A stretch of DNA of 64,000 bases from contig NZ_FOAT01000010.1 of assembly GCF_900109655.1 (NCBI RefSeq), positions 62,001 through 126,000 on the forward strand. Direction: 5' to 3'. This document shows positions 25,298 to 34,960 of the stretch, in pieces (the first letter of the stretch is position 1; every line of letters begins with the position of its first letter). The stretch comes from Hominimerdicola alba (GTDB taxonomy: Bacteria; Bacillota; Clostridia; Oscillospirales; Ruminococcaceae). The translations under genes and the position numbers were made by a program. Under the pieces are notes generated by a model. The model was not told the DNA's origin. It ran no database searches and worked only from the letters and a program-made list of their open reading frames with translations.

Positions 25298-25345
25298 ATG
25301 AAGAATGTATTCATAGAGCCCTGGGGAAGTCAGCCGCGACATTGA
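25298..25345 (+). CDS. 15-codon ORF with SD upstream of hisS (leader peptide or gene remnant)
   Basis: ATG at 25298 follows a good SD (CGGAGGT) at the right distance and encodes MKNVFIEPWGSQPRH. Another frame then gives a 12-codon continuation to a stop at about 25369, as if a slightly longer peptide suffered a frameshift. It contains one His, so classic His attenuation is not suggested. It may be a remnant of a deleted gene. Confidence 0.35.
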   Translation: MKNVFIEPWGSQPRH

Positions 25346-25401
25346 TGCTGATCTTGAAACTCACAGGTAAACGGCTCATAAAATAATGGAGGTAAGTAAA
25401 A

Positions 25402-26724
25402 ATGGCAATGATACAGAGACCCAAGGGCACAGCTGATATGCTGCCCGCACAGGCTTATAAATGGCACACCATAGAAAAACTGGCATCGGAGACTGCTGAG
25501 CAGTACGGTTTCAGGGAGATAAGAGTTCCCGCTTTTGAGGAGACAGGTCTTTTCCTGCGTTCTGTTGGCGAGACTACCGATGTTGTTCAGAAAGAGATGT
25601 ACACCGTAACCGCTACGGGCGACAGCGAATTCACACTGCGTCCCGAGGGTACAGCAGGCGTTATGAGAGCTGTTATCGAGAACGGTCTTCTCAACGAGGC
25701 TTTCCCCCAGAAGGTATATTATCTCATAAACTGTTTCAGACACGAGAACGTACAGAAAGGCAGACTACGTGAGTTCCACCAGTTCGGCTGTGAGATGGTA
25801 GGCTCGGCTGATGCAAAGGCTGATGCTGACGTTATCTCGATGGCTAAGAGCTTTATGGACAGGATAGGTCTGAGGGATATCGAACTGAATATCAATTCCA
25901 TCGGCTGTCCCACCTGCCGTGCGAAGTATCAGCAGGCGCTGAGAGATTATTTCGGCGCAAGGAGAGATGAGCTCTGCGATACCTGCAAGGAAAGACTTGA
26001 AAAGAACCCTATGAGACTTCTGGACTGCAAGTCGCCCATATGCAAGGAGATAGGCAAGAATGCTCCGCTGATAATCGACTATCTCTGCGACGAGTGTAGC
26101 GACCACTTTGAGAAGCTGAAAAAGTATCTTGGTCTGATGGGCATAGATTTCGTTGTCAACCCCAGGATAGTAAGAGGTCTTGATTACTACACAAGGACTG
26201 TTTTCGAGTTCATATCCAAGGATATCGGCGCACAGGGAACTGTATGCGGCGGCGGACGTTATGACGGTCTTATCGAGGAACTGAGCGGCAAGGCTGTTCC
26301 TGCACTGGGATTCGCTATGGGTATCGAGAGATTGATACTGACTATGGAAGCTCAGAACTGTGATTTCATGGAGGAGAAGACCTGCGACCTGTATATAGCA
26401 TCCATGGGGGACGAGGCTGTGGATAAGTCCATGGAGCTGGCTATGAAGCTGAGGGACGAAGGATTCTTTGTTGAGTACGACCTCATGGGCAGAGGTATAA
26501 AGCCTCAGATGAAGTATGCGGGCAAGATAGGTGCGAAATTCGTGCTGGTAATAGGTTCAAGCGAGCTGGAGACAGGCTGTGCAAAGCTGAAGAATATGGC
26601 AAGCGGCGAACAGGCTGATATAAAGCTGGACGACAGCTTTGTTGATAATTTCTCGAATGCGCTGATGGCTGAGATGTTCAAGGATATCGACGGCGAGATG
26701 GCAGCGCTGCTCGGAAAGGAGTAA
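25402..26724 (+). CDS. hisS: histidyl-tRNA synthetase
   Basis: Class II aminoacyl-tRNA synthetase of 440 residues charging tRNA-His. Motif 1 (RPKGTADMLP start and FREIRVPAFEETGLF), motif 2 (INCFRHENVQKGRLREFHQFGCEM region near residue 115), the HisA motif (RGLDYYTRTVFE, about 258) and motif 3 (ALGFAMGIERL) are all present, with the C-terminal anticodon-binding domain. A Cys-rich insertion (CPTC, CDTC) sits at about 173-196. SD TGGAGG. No T-box leader is recognised. Followed by two small genes. Confidence 0.97.
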   Translation: MAMIQRPKGTADMLPAQAYKWHTIEKLASETAEQYGFREIRVPAFEETGLFLRSVGETTDVVQKEMYTVTATGDSEFTLRPEGTAGVMRAVIENGLLNEAFPQKVYYLINCFRHENVQKGRLREFHQFGCEMVGSADAKADADVISMAKSFMDRIGLRDIELNINSIGCPTCRAKYQQALRDYFGARRDELCDTCKERLEKNPMRLLDCKSPICKEIGKNAPLIIDYLCDECSDHFEKLKKYLGLMGIDFVVNPRIVRGLDYYTRTVFEFISKDIGAQGTVCGGGRYDGLIEELSGKAVPALGFAMGIERLILTMEAQNCDFMEEKTCDLYIASMGDEAVDKSMELAMKLRDEGFFVEYDLMGRGIKPQMKYAGKIGAKFVLVIGSSELETGCAKLKNMASGEQADIKLDDSFVDNFSNALMAEMFKDIDGEMAALLGKE

Positions 26725-26728
26725 TTCC

Positions 26729-27058
26729 ATGGCAGGTAACAGATGCGAACAGTGTGAGAATATCATGGTAAGGGATATAATAAGCCCGCAGGAATATCTT
26801 TTCTGCGCTAATTCCCTTGTAGGACTGCTGATAGCGGGTGATGTTGAGATGACATTCTCGACCTGCCCTTTAGGCAAGATAGTTGACGATGATATGCACT
26901 TCACCATGAACAAGTATTTTCACCAGTTCAGGTGTACTAAGTGCGGTACGATCTATGGAATGCTCTTTAATACCAAAACAGGCGGCGAGATAAGGATAAA
27001 CGATAAGGTCTTCAACCCTGATGATTATCCCGATAAGCCCGATACAAAGGAAGAGTGA
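26729..27058 (+). CDS. hypothetical Cys-rich protein
   Basis: 109 residues, 4 bases after hisS, SD AAAGGAG. Two CxxC pairs (C6/C9 and CTKC near residue 70) suggest a zinc-binding fold. The tail is Asp/Pro/Lys-rich. No recognised family. Translationally linked to hisS and the next gene. Confidence 0.7.
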   Translation: MAGNRCEQCENIMVRDIISPQEYLFCANSLVGLLIAGDVEMTFSTCPLGKIVDDDMHFTMNKYFHQFRCTKCGTIYGMLFNTKTGGEIRINDKVFNPDDYPDKPDTKEE

Positions 27059-27062
27059 GCAG

Positions 27063-27545
27063 ATGGCTGAGAATTACAGCATCACGGTACAGCTGACTAA
27101 AAAGAAGCTGAAAAAACGCCTTAACTGCGATCTTGTGGAGTACAAGCCATCGATAAACGTGATGAGCATGGGCAGATTCATGAGGAAGCACAAGATGGAG
27201 AGCATATACTACGGCAGGGTCAGCGGTGACAATGTGCAGATATTCTACCACAAGGCGAAGAAGAAAGACGGCGGTATGACGGGTTTTTTCGGAAAGATCA
27301 TCGAAAAGGACGATGTATGTGAGCTTACGGGCAAATTTCGCAAGCCAATGTATGCCTATATCTCGGCGGTGATTCTGATACTGCTGTGCATAGCCTGCGC
27401 TATCGGTACTTTTGCCGCGGGTTCGTGGCAGGGTGCGCTGGTATTTCTGGCGATAGGTGCGGCAGGCGGATTCGTTATGCTTTACGATAACTACAAGAAA
27501 TATCTGAGAAAATATCTGGAAGGACTTGCCTCGAAAAAGCGGTGA
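27063..27545 (+). CDS. hypothetical membrane protein
   Basis: About 160 residues. Basic N-terminal domain (about 1-95), then two membrane helices (about 101-122 and 124-143) and a basic tail. Start at 27063 is 4 bases after the previous stop, with GGAAGAGTGAG upstream. Unknown function; last gene of the hisS operon. Confidence 0.7.
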   Translation: MAENYSITVQLTKKKLKKRLNCDLVEYKPSINVMSMGRFMRKHKMESIYYGRVSGDNVQIFYHKAKKKDGGMTGFFGKIIEKDDVCELTGKFRKPMYAYISAVILILLCIACAIGTFAAGSWQGALVFLAIGAAGGFVMLYDNYKKYLRKYLEGLASKKR

Positions 27546-27577
27546 GTCACGGTTTGGTATGCAGATGATATGATGTT

Positions 27578-27616
27578 TAGCCGCAGGGGCTGTTTCGAGT
27601 CTTTGCGGCTATTTTT
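27578..27616 (+). terminator. terminator of the hisS operon
   Basis: TAGCCGCA pairs with TGCGGCTA across an 18-base loop, followed by TTTTT. Confidence 0.7.
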
Positions 27617-27738
27617 GAAAATATTGAGATCTGACAACAGCAGAGCGGAGGCTGAATATGCTGAGGCAGTACGGTTGATGCTGTGTGCAAGGTTAATTTT
27701 GTGTAAGCAGAGAACTTGAATGAAAGAGGGGTCAGAAT

Positions 27739-28392
27739 ATGAAGAAGCCTAATATGGCCGCAACTGCGGTGATATTTTTTATTTTCGGGATACTGGTGCC
27801 CGCAGTGCTGCTGTGGGTGGTGACTTTCGGAATGGACGAAAGCCGTGAGTACAAAGAGAATGGCATAAAGGTAAACTGTACTGTTATAGGAACGTCTGTG
27901 ACAGGGTCAAGCAGCAGACCGAAGGTAAAGTACAAGTCCCCCGATGGTGACTGGATAGAGGCTGACTGCATAGCCAACGGCAAGGTCATGATGGGACAGA
28001 AAATAGAGGGCTATGTAATGCCCGATGACCCGAAGAACGTGTATTGTCCGCCAGATATGGCACTGAAAATGGTTTTCTATGCACTTGCGGCAGCTGCCTT
28101 CATAGGCGGCGGAGTAGCATTATTCAAGGGGCTGAAAGACCGGAGAAAATACAATATCCTCATCAAGAACGGTGTACCATGCAAGGCACAGCTGACCAGC
28201 TGGCATAAAAATGATAGCGGTCTAATGAATATACAGCTGCGCGTGTTCAGACGTAACGGTGAGGAAGAAATAATCAATGTCGAGGCGTTGAAAGGTACGC
28301 CGATAGTGGGCGAATATTATGATATCCTTATGTCGGAGGACGATAAGGGCAGGGTAACTGCGGCACTTAACGATGAAAGGCTGAGTATATAA
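27739..28392 (+). CDS. DUF3592-like membrane protein
   Basis: 217 residues. Two membrane helices (about 8-30 and 113-133) flank a small beta domain (SRPKVKYKSPDG...GQKIEGYVMPDDPKNVY) resembling DUF3592, and a second similar beta domain follows at about 145-215. SD GAGGGG. Its stop overlaps the start of the next gene by one base. Function unknown. Confidence 0.65.
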   Translation: MKKPNMAATAVIFFIFGILVPAVLLWVVTFGMDESREYKENGIKVNCTVIGTSVTGSSSRPKVKYKSPDGDWIEADCIANGKVMMGQKIEGYVMPDDPKNVYCPPDMALKMVFYALAAAAFIGGGVALFKGLKDRRKYNILIKNGVPCKAQLTSWHKNDSGLMNIQLRVFRRNGEEEIINVEALKGTPIVGEYYDILMSEDDKGRVTAALNDERLSI

Positions 28393-29132
28393 TGGGCGAG
28401 ATAATGAGACTTGACAAGCTGGTGGCTTCCCAGTTTGCGGATATATCAAGGGCTGATGTGAAAAAGCTCTGCCTGAAAAAGAAGATAACGGTGAACGGCA
28501 AGCTTATGGCAAGGTCGGACGCTAAGGTGAATACAGACGATGAGATAATCATCGACGGCAAAAAGCTGACCTATAAAAAGCATATCTACATCATGCTGAA
28601 CAAGCCCGCAGGGGTGGTTTGTTCGACTAAAGAGGGCGCAAGCAGGACTGTCCTTGACCTGGTGCCCGATGAACTGCGCAGAGACGGACTTTTTCCTGCG
28701 GGAAGGCTGGACAAGGACACCGAGGGCTTCGTGCTGATAACCGATGACGGCGAACTTAGCCACAGAATGCTGTCACCCAAGACCCATGTTCCGAAGACCT
28801 ACTTTGTAAGGCTGGAAAAACCATGGGAGGAAAGCTACAAGGACATCATGGCAGAGGGCATGACGATAGACGGACTGCGTGAGGGCGACCCTGAAGAGAA
28901 GTGTCTGCCGGCGCAATTTTTGGCATCTGACGAAAACGTTTGCGAATGTACCCTTATACTGCATGAGGGTAAGTTTCATCAGGTCAAACGTATGTTTGAA
29001 AAGGTGGGCAACAAGGTGGTCTACCTGAAGAGGGTGGCGATAGGTGAAATGCCGTTGGATAGGGGTTTAGAGCTTGGTCAGTGTTTGGAAATTATGCACA
29101 AAGATGTTGAAAAATTATTGACGCGAAAATAG
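28392..29132 (+). CDS. RsuA/RluB-family 16S/23S rRNA pseudouridine synthase
   Basis: 246 residues: an S4 RNA-binding domain (about 5-60), then the catalytic domain with GRLDKDTEGFVLIT near residue 102, whose Asp is the nucleophile. The Leu/Ile pattern and length fit the RsuA branch (16S position 516) best. It converts one uridine in rRNA to pseudouridine. ATG overlaps the preceding stop (TAATG). Confidence 0.9.
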   Translation: MGEIMRLDKLVASQFADISRADVKKLCLKKKITVNGKLMARSDAKVNTDDEIIIDGKKLTYKKHIYIMLNKPAGVVCSTKEGASRTVLDLVPDELRRDGLFPAGRLDKDTEGFVLITDDGELSHRMLSPKTHVPKTYFVRLEKPWEESYKDIMAEGMTIDGLREGDPEEKCLPAQFLASDENVCECTLILHEGKFHQVKRMFEKVGNKVVYLKRVAIGEMPLDRGLELGQCLEIMHKDVEKLLTRK

Positions 29133-29216
29133 CCGAATTGGAAAATATTTACAGCGCTTCATGCATTTTCGTTAATATACCTAAAGTAACTCGCTAAAGT
29201 TTAGTTAAAAAAACTC

Positions 29217-29245
29217 TTGCTACTTAGATTAAAATTTGATATGAT
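29217..29245 (+). promoter_or_regulatory. sigma-A promoter for msmK
   Basis: TTGCTA (29217-29222), 17-base spacer, TATGAT (29240-29245). A pseudo-palindrome CTAAAGTTTAG (29194-29204) just upstream resembles the LacI sites but lacks the CG centre. Confidence 0.65.
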
Positions 29246-29321
29246 ATATGTGTACTAATTCGGGTATAAGTGTGACCATGTCCGAGTTTGAGGAAAAAAT
29301 TCAATAGGGAGGTTCTTTTTA

Positions 29322-30464
29322 ATGGCAAGCGTATCATTAAGAGAAATTTATAAGAAGTATGCCGGCGGCGTTATCGCTGTTTCCGACTTCAACATTGAGA
29401 TCAAGGATAAGGAATTCATAATCCTGGTTGGTCCTTCCGGCTGCGGTAAGTCTACTACACTGAGAATGATCGCAGGTCTGGAGGAGATCAGTGAAGGTGA
29501 GCTGTACATCGGAGACAGACTTGTTAACGACGTAGCTCCTAAGGACAGAGATATCGCGATGGTTTTCCAGAACTACGCTCTGTATCCTCATATGACCGTT
29601 TTTGAGAACATGGCATTCGGTCTTAAGCTGAGAAAGGTTCCCAAGGACGAGATCGCAAGAAAGGTTGAAGAAGCTGGTAGAATCCTGGATATCTCTCACC
29701 TGCTCGACAGAAAGCCTAAGGCTCTGTCCGGTGGTCAGAGACAGCGTGTGGCTCTGGGTAGAGCTATTGTTCGTAATCCTCAGGTATTCCTGCTCGACGA
29801 GCCTCTTTCCAACCTGGATGCTAAGCTGAGAGCTCAGATGAGAACCGAGATCTCCAAGCTGCACAAGAAGCTGGGTACAACATTCATCTACGTAACACAC
29901 GATCAGACCGAGGCTATGACCATGGGCGACAGAATCGTTGTTATGAAGGACGGTTACATCCAGCAGATCGATACACCTACAAACCTCTACAACAATCCTG
30001 TTAACCAGTTTGTTGCAGGCTTCATCGGTTCACCTCAGATGAACTTCATCGATGCTAAGCTGCTGAAGAGAGACGGCAAGTACATTGTTGAGTTCGGTTC
30101 CGATGACACTAAGACTTCCAAGGGCGTTAAGTACCAGGTAGAAGTTCCTGAGTCCAAGGCTGATCCCGAGGCACTTGAGCCCCTGGTAGATCAGGAAATT
30201 GTTCTCGGCGTAAGACCTGAGTGCATCCACGATGAGGAGATGTTCCTCTCTGCTGCTAAGACAGGTATCATCAATGCTACTGTTGAAGTAACAGAAATGA
30301 TGGGTGCTGAGACTTATCTGTACCTGACTTGCGAGGGTATCAACCTGACTGCAAGAGTATCGCCCAGATCTACTGCTAGACCTCAGGACGAGATCCAGGT
30401 AGCTCTTGATCCTAACAGAATCCACATCTTCGACAAGGAGACTGAGAAGGCTGTTGTAAACTGA
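29322..30464 (+). CDS. msmK: sugar ABC transporter ATP-binding protein (MsmK/UgpC family)
   Basis: 380-residue ATPase that can energise several carbohydrate importers. Walker [10 protein letters not shown] at 37-45, signature LSGGQRQR near 135, Walker [13 protein letters not shown] near 155, the switch His in THDQTEAM, and the C-terminal TOBE regulatory domain from about 240. Codon use is strongly biased, as in the binding-protein gene at 12098, indicating high expression. It is alone with its own promoter and terminator, while the importer at 12-15 kb has no ATPase, so this is its probable partner. Confidence 0.95.
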   Translation: MASVSLREIYKKYAGGVIAVSDFNIEIKDKEFIILVGPSGCGKSTTLRMIAGLEEISEGELYIGDRLVNDVAPKDRDIAMVFQNYALYPHMTVFENMAFGLKLRKVPKDEIARKVEEAGRILDISHLLDRKPKALSGGQRQRVALGRAIVRNPQVFLLDEPLSNLDAKLRAQMRTEISKLHKKLGTTFIYVTHDQTEAMTMGDRIVVMKDGYIQQIDTPTNLYNNPVNQFVAGFIGSPQMNFIDAKLLKRDGKYIVEFGSDDTKTSKGVKYQVEVPESKADPEALEPLVDQEIVLGVRPECIHDEEMFLSAAKTGIINATVEVTEMMGAETYLYLTCEGINLTARVSPRSTARPQDEIQVALDPNRIHIFDKETEKAVVN

Positions 30465-30487
30465 TAGCTTATCAATAAGGATATTAT

Positions 30488-30518
30488 CCGCCCTTTCCGT
30501 AATGGAGAGGGCGGTTTT
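30488..30518 (+). terminator. terminator of msmK
   Basis: CCGCCCTTTCC pairs with GGAGAGGGCGG (11 pairs with one G-T) around a 5-base loop, then TTTTG. Confidence 0.88.
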
Positions 30519-30626
30519 GTATGTTTTCATAAATCCTGTGTGGAATCGTTGTGCATTGCTACAAATATTCGGGATGCCCCATAAAAAGGGGAGAGCTCAT
30601 TCGTATATGATACGGAGGGGATAACT

Positions 30627-31484
30627 ATGAGAAGATACAAATTTATGATAGTGGCTTTGATACTGGGAACTGTGTGTATGCTTTGCGGTTGCAGACCTGA
30701 TAGAATGTTCGAGGTAGAGTGTGATGGTCTGCCTGAGGATGAAAGCGTTTTTATGCTTATTGAACGCGGACAGGATGATGAACTTACCGATGCGGAGGAT
30801 ATGGCACTGTATGGCACGGAGATATGGTCATATGACAAGGACGGCATGGTGACAGCTGACAGGCTCTGTCAGAACGACATACCTTTTGATGTTTACCGCT
30901 CGGATGCTTCGGCGGGGCTGTATTTCAATACAAAAGATTATCAGCTAAGCTTCTGTGAAAAGTACAGGTATATAAAACTTGCGTTCTGTGATACAAATGG
31001 CAGGATAATAAAAGTCAGTGATGAACTGCCGCTGCTCTGTGAGGACAAGTATGCTGCTGTGGAAGATCTGGAGTATGACTGCAAAACAGGTGAATATACG
31101 GTAACAAAAATGATCGAGCGGAAATATCTGGGCATTGACAGGCTCACGCTGACGTTATGTTTTACGCTTCTCTCATGGGTCAGCGATATTATATTGTTTG
31201 TGATACTTATTGTGTGCATGAAGAAAAGGGTGTCAATAAAAAGACCTACTTTTTGTGTGACATTCGGGGTGCTAAGCCTTTGTAATGTTCTGTCGCTGAT
31301 GTTTATGATAGTATCGCGTGCTGTGCCTTATTACAATGTTTACAATAAGAAGTTCAACTTTGAGTTTGTAAGCGGGCTGATAATTGATAATGCACTGTGG
31401 ATAATCTGCATAGCAATGTTGATCATGTATGTGCGCAGGCAGCGGGAGAAAAGTCTTACATATAACGAGAGTAAAAATATATAG
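30627..31484 (+). CDS. lipoprotein with three C-terminal membrane helices
   Basis: 285 residues. Signal peptide with lipobox (LCGC, lipid Cys at 22), an acidic extracellular domain (about 25-165), then three membrane helices at about 175-200, 207-232 and 245-268 and a charged tail. A lipidated N-terminus combined with a polytopic C-terminus is unusual. SD CGGAGGGG. No recognised family; monocistronic with a strong terminator. Confidence 0.7.
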   Translation: MRRYKFMIVALILGTVCMLCGCRPDRMFEVECDGLPEDESVFMLIERGQDDELTDAEDMALYGTEIWSYDKDGMVTADRLCQNDIPFDVYRSDASAGLYFNTKDYQLSFCEKYRYIKLAFCDTNGRIIKVSDELPLLCEDKYAAVEDLEYDCKTGEYTVTKMIERKYLGIDRLTLTLCFTLLSWVSDIILFVILIVCMKKRVSIKRPTFCVTFGVLSLCNVLSLMFMIVSRAVPYYNVYNKKFNFEFVSGLIIDNALWIICIAMLIMYVRRQREKSLTYNESKNI

Positions 31485-31491
31485 CGCATAT

Positions 31492-31522
31492 TCGCCGCAG
31501 AAACGCTCTGCGGCGATTTTTT
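31492..31522 (+). terminator. terminator after the lipoprotein gene
   Basis: TCGCCGCAGA pairs with TCTGCGGCGA around a 5-base loop, followed by TTTTTT. Confidence 0.92.
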
Positions 31523-31793
31523 GCGTGAGATACTACCTGTTGGGTCTGGCAGATGGCATAAAATGCTAAATGTGCCGAATCTAACAGAAAACGGTTAGTC
31601 AATATGCTGTAAAAGAGGGGTGGGGTTTTGTGCAAATGTGTAATTATTCGTACACATTTTGATAAAATATTGACTTGATAAGCTAGGGTGTGATATAATT
31701 TATAGTGATGTATAATTGTTTGCCGTGACGCTCATTCGGGGACGGCTGCGGCAGTTTTGAATATCCAAATCATTTTTTAACGGAGGTCTATCC
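31523..31793. other. intergenic region before the dynamin operon
   Basis: About 270 bases with no ORF of note. It holds the promoter at 31670-31699 and, in the leader, a loose inverted pair GCCGTGACG.../...CGGCTGCGGC around 31721-31753. Confidence 0.6.
31670..31699 (+). promoter_or_regulatory. sigma-A promoter for the dynamin operon
   Basis: TTGACT (31670-31675), 18-base spacer, TATAAT (31694-31699). The leader is about 90 bases. Confidence 0.65.
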
Positions 31794-33938
31794 ATGGAAA
31801 AGCAGATCAATTACGGAAGCTATGCGGGCTATAAGGAAACCGTTGGGAACCTTACTGCCGATCTGCAGGAGCTTCTGAAGCTCAGCGAAGAGATAGCGCT
31901 GGTCAATACCGCGGAATCCATCAAGGAAACGCTCGAAAAGGCTAAGGACGAGCACTTCGAGGTCGCTATCGTCGGTGAGTTCAAAAGAGGTAAGAGTACG
32001 CTTATCAACGCACTTCTCGGTCAGGAGGTACTGCCTGCCGATGTTCTGCCTGCGACTGCTACCCTTAACAGAGTTACGTACAGTACCGAGCCTTATGTTC
32101 AGGTCGAATACAAGAACGGCGATTCCGAGCGCGTTGAGATAGACAGGCTGGAGGAGTATGTTACCAAGCTTACCAGCGAATCCGAGCGCAAGGCGGAAAC
32201 GGTAAAGGAAGCTACCGTTTACTACGATACCGAATTCTGCCGTAATAATGTGGATATAATCGACACTCCCGGTCTTAACGATGATGACCAGATGACCAAT
32301 GTTACAATGTCCATCATTCCTAAGATAGATGCCGCTGTATTCGTTATAAGCGCGAATTCTCCTTTCTCACAGTTTGAAAAGGAGTTCCTGGAGAAGAAGA
32401 TGCTGACCTCCGACGTGGGACGTATCATATTCGTTGTTAACTGCTTCGGCACATTCACTCAGGACGATGAGAACAAGATTGTCGAGACAGTACGTACACG
32501 TATAGGCAAGTACGTTATGGAAAAGGCGAAGAAGGTCATGGGCGAGGACAGCCGTGAGTTCGCCGTATACAAGAGAAAGATAGGCACACCGAGAGTTATC
32601 GGCGTGTACGCGAAGCGTGCCCTGACCGCCAAGACCATCGGCAGTCAGGAACTGCTGGAGCAGTCCAATTTCCCTGAGTTTGAAAAGGCTCTGGAAACTC
32701 TGCTGACACAGGAGCGCGGCGTTATCACACTTCAGATACTTGCAAACAAGATCACCAATTCGGGTACCGAGATACTGCGTTCGATAGTAATGCAGGAAAA
32801 TGCCCTGATGATGGCTAACGACGAATTCATGGAGAAGTACGACGCTGCTATCAAGGAGATCGATGAGATAAGAAATATGAAGCGTTCGGAGTTCGTAAAG
32901 ATCAACGATGCTGCTAATAAGGTGTTCGAGGATCTGCGTCCCGTACTTGATAATTACTGGAGCAATATCGAGGAAGCAGCTATGGAGGTTATCGACAACT
33001 TCCAGATGTCCTCCGAGGACTTCAAGAAGGACAGGCTGAAGCTGGTAAGCTCCAAGCTCACCGAGAAGATCAAGGAGAGCATGGAAGTAAGAGCGCAGCT
33101 GATCTGCGAGCAGATACAGAACAGCATAAATCAGGCTGTAAGCGGTGAGACTGAGAGACTGCAGGAATTCGAGGACGAGTTCTTCGAGAGCGTTGCAGCT
33201 ATCCAGAGAATGTTTGCTGTATCCGACAGAGTATCTTCCAACGGCGGTACACTGGATAAGGTGATAGGTGCGGCTACCGGTGCTTACGGCGTAGGCGGTG
33301 TATATCTGGGATTCAGAGAATCAGGCATAAAGGGCGCACTGCTGGGCGGCGCTACAGGTCTTGCGGGCTTCTATGCGACTTACTATGCTGCAATGTTCTT
33401 TTCCGGTTTCTTCGGTCTGACAGGCGGTCTGCCCGTCATGCTGGTAATGATGGCATTTGCAGGTATCGCAGGTACTTTCACCTCAAACTTTGCAGTTGAC
33501 AAGATACTGGTTCAGGAGAGGATAGACAAGTACAAGACCAATTTCAAGGCAAATGTCAAGAAGCAGTTCCACGAGATGATGCTCAACAACGACTTCACCG
33601 AGACAGTCAGACGTCAGGTATTCTCCTCCTTCGACAGCATCAAGAGCAAGATCGAGGAAGAGACCGAGATCATACTGAGAGATACACAGGAAACGCTGGA
33701 TAACCTCAACGATCTCAAGGCAGAGAAGTCCGAGGTATCACAGAAGGAGATGGAAAGACTTCACGTTATCGCTGAGACAGCCAGCAAGCTGGTCCAGGAT
33801 GCTTATGCTGTAAGAAAGGTGCTCAACGACGAGATAGGCATGACCAATTCTTCGTCCGAAAAGACCGAGAAGAAAGAGCAGCCTGAGCAGACCGAAAAAG
33901 CTGAAAAGCCCGAGGAGAGCGAAAAGGCCGAGAAATAA
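31794..33938 (+). CDS. bacterial dynamin-like GTPase (large)
   Basis: 714 residues. GTPase domain: G1 GEFKRGKST at about 61-69, a threonine in the LPATATLNR switch segment (about 85), G3 DTPG near 157; the G4 NKxD is replaced by NCFGT (about 222). Long helices follow, then a hydrophobic Gly/Ala/Phe-rich paddle (about 482-565) able to enter a membrane, more helices, and a Glu/Lys/Pro tail of TEK/AEK repeats (about 685-714). This matches bacterial dynamin-like proteins that remodel or tether membranes. First gene of a three-gene operon with an M48-like protein and a second dynamin. Function in this host is unknown; phage or stress defence, division and membrane repair are all possible. Confidence 0.88.
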   Translation: MEKQINYGSYAGYKETVGNLTADLQELLKLSEEIALVNTAESIKETLEKAKDEHFEVAIVGEFKRGKSTLINALLGQEVLPADVLPATATLNRVTYSTEPYVQVEYKNGDSERVEIDRLEEYVTKLTSESERKAETVKEATVYYDTEFCRNNVDIIDTPGLNDDDQMTNVTMSIIPKIDAAVFVISANSPFSQFEKEFLEKKMLTSDVGRIIFVVNCFGTFTQDDENKIVETVRTRIGKYVMEKAKKVMGEDSREFAVYKRKIGTPRVIGVYAKRALTAKTIGSQELLEQSNFPEFEKALETLLTQERGVITLQILANKITNSGTEILRSIVMQENALMMANDEFMEKYDAAIKEIDEIRNMKRSEFVKINDAANKVFEDLRPVLDNYWSNIEEAAMEVIDNFQMSSEDFKKDRLKLVSSKLTEKIKESMEVRAQLICEQIQNSINQAVSGETERLQEFEDEFFESVAAIQRMFAVSDRVSSNGGTLDKVIGAATGAYGVGGVYLGFRESGIKGALLGGATGLAGFYATYYAAMFFSGFFGLTGGLPVMLVMMAFAGIAGTFTSNFAVDKILVQERIDKYKTNFKANVKKQFHEMMLNNDFTETVRRQVFSSFDSIKSKIEEETEIILRDTQETLDNLNDLKAEKSEVSQKEMERLHVIAETASKLVQDAYAVRKVLNDEIGMTNSSSEKTEKKEQPEQTEKAEKPEESEKAEK

Positions 33939-33983
33939 TGAAGATGAGGATGCGCAGAACATTCCAATAAGGGAGGACACTCG

Positions 33984-34958
33984 ATGAGTGAGATAAATGC
34001 GAAAGGGAATCCGCTTCTTCAGATCGACACTGGGTTTCGTTCTTACCTGAAAGCTTATACGCGATCGTACCAGAGCCATATGGTGGACGGCAGTCTTGAT
34101 TATGCCTTTGAGTCCGACTTTGCGGTTAGGCAGAAGATAATGAGTCTGGGGGGCAGCGCAAAGCTGTTCAAGGCGGTAAATACACAGGATATCGCGGCGG
34201 AAGCGAAGCATCTGTTCGTAAAGTGCGATCAGGTGGGTCCGCTGAAATATCCCGAGATATATGATAAAGTAAGAAAGTGTGCGGAGCGACTGGAGCTTAT
34301 CGTACCGATAGTATTTGTCCGTGAGGACATGGACAGACCGCTGGCGTATTCCATAGCCAGTGATCTTATAGAGCCGTGCATAGTGCTTACAAAGCAGCTG
34401 GTGGAGTTCTGCAGTGATGATGAACTCATGCTGCTGATGGGAAGCGAGTGCGGCAGAGTGCAGAACAATCATTGCACATTTAATATGGCATACACTTACC
34501 TTAAAACGAACAATGATGTATACAGACCGATAGAACGGTTTTATACACAGACCATCGGCAGCCAGCTTTATTCGGCACTGGTGCAGTGGGTAAAGTATGC
34601 AGACGTTACAGCCAACCGCGCAGGTATGATATGCCTTGATAAGCCGGGTCAGTACCTGAATATCATGTGCGGGCTGTACCGCAAGGGCTATGTGGATTTC
34701 TACGGACGTTCAGAGCCCGGTATAAATTTTGACGAGATGAGCAAGCTGAGCGAGCAGATACACGGCAGTACTTCAAGAAATCTCAGCATAGACAAGAACC
34801 TTTCGGATATCGAGAGATGTCTGCTGGCAAGCAACGAGTTCTTGTACTGCAAGACGCTCTATTCATGGCGCGAGGACGTTGTGGATATCGAGGGTCACGC
34901 TGAGAGTGGGCAGATCTGTGATGTGCGCACTAGCGTCATCGTCGGGAACGGAGGTTAG
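33984..34958 (+). CDS. M48-like peptidase homologue lacking the zinc ligands (pseudo-protease)
   Basis: 324 residues, no signal peptide. Residues about 95-200 follow the M48 pattern: helix ending in a PIVFV strand, the CIVLTKQLVE segment, then DDELMLLMGSECGRVQNNH at about 145-163. In active M48 enzymes this last place is HExGH; here it is SECGR, so both His ligands are lost. The third ligand segment, usually ExxADRAG, reads DVTANRAG (about 210). Hence probably a binding or scaffold protein. It lies 45 bases after one dynamin gene and 2 bases before another, so it almost surely works with them. SD GGGAGG. Confidence 0.75.
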   Translation: MSEINAKGNPLLQIDTGFRSYLKAYTRSYQSHMVDGSLDYAFESDFAVRQKIMSLGGSAKLFKAVNTQDIAAEAKHLFVKCDQVGPLKYPEIYDKVRKCAERLELIVPIVFVREDMDRPLAYSIASDLIEPCIVLTKQLVEFCSDDELMLLMGSECGRVQNNHCTFNMAYTYLKTNNDVYRPIERFYTQTIGSQLYSALVQWVKYADVTANRAGMICLDKPGQYLNIMCGLYRKGYVDFYGRSEPGINFDEMSKLSEQIHGSTSRNLSIDKNLSDIERCLLASNEFLYCKTLYSWREDVVDIEGHAESGQICDVRTSVIVGNGG

Positions 34959-34960
34959 CT

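Noticed and set aside
25271-25401. T-box or His attenuator upstream of hisS
   Set aside because: No T-box consensus, no terminator/antiterminator pair and no run of His codons in the small ORF.
28934-28941. AAACGTTT motif inside the pseudouridine synthase gene
   Set aside because: Within a coding region far from any promoter; probably chance.
33984-34958. Active M48 zinc protease
   Set aside because: The HExGH position reads SECGR and the third ligand segment is altered, so zinc catalysis is unlikely.
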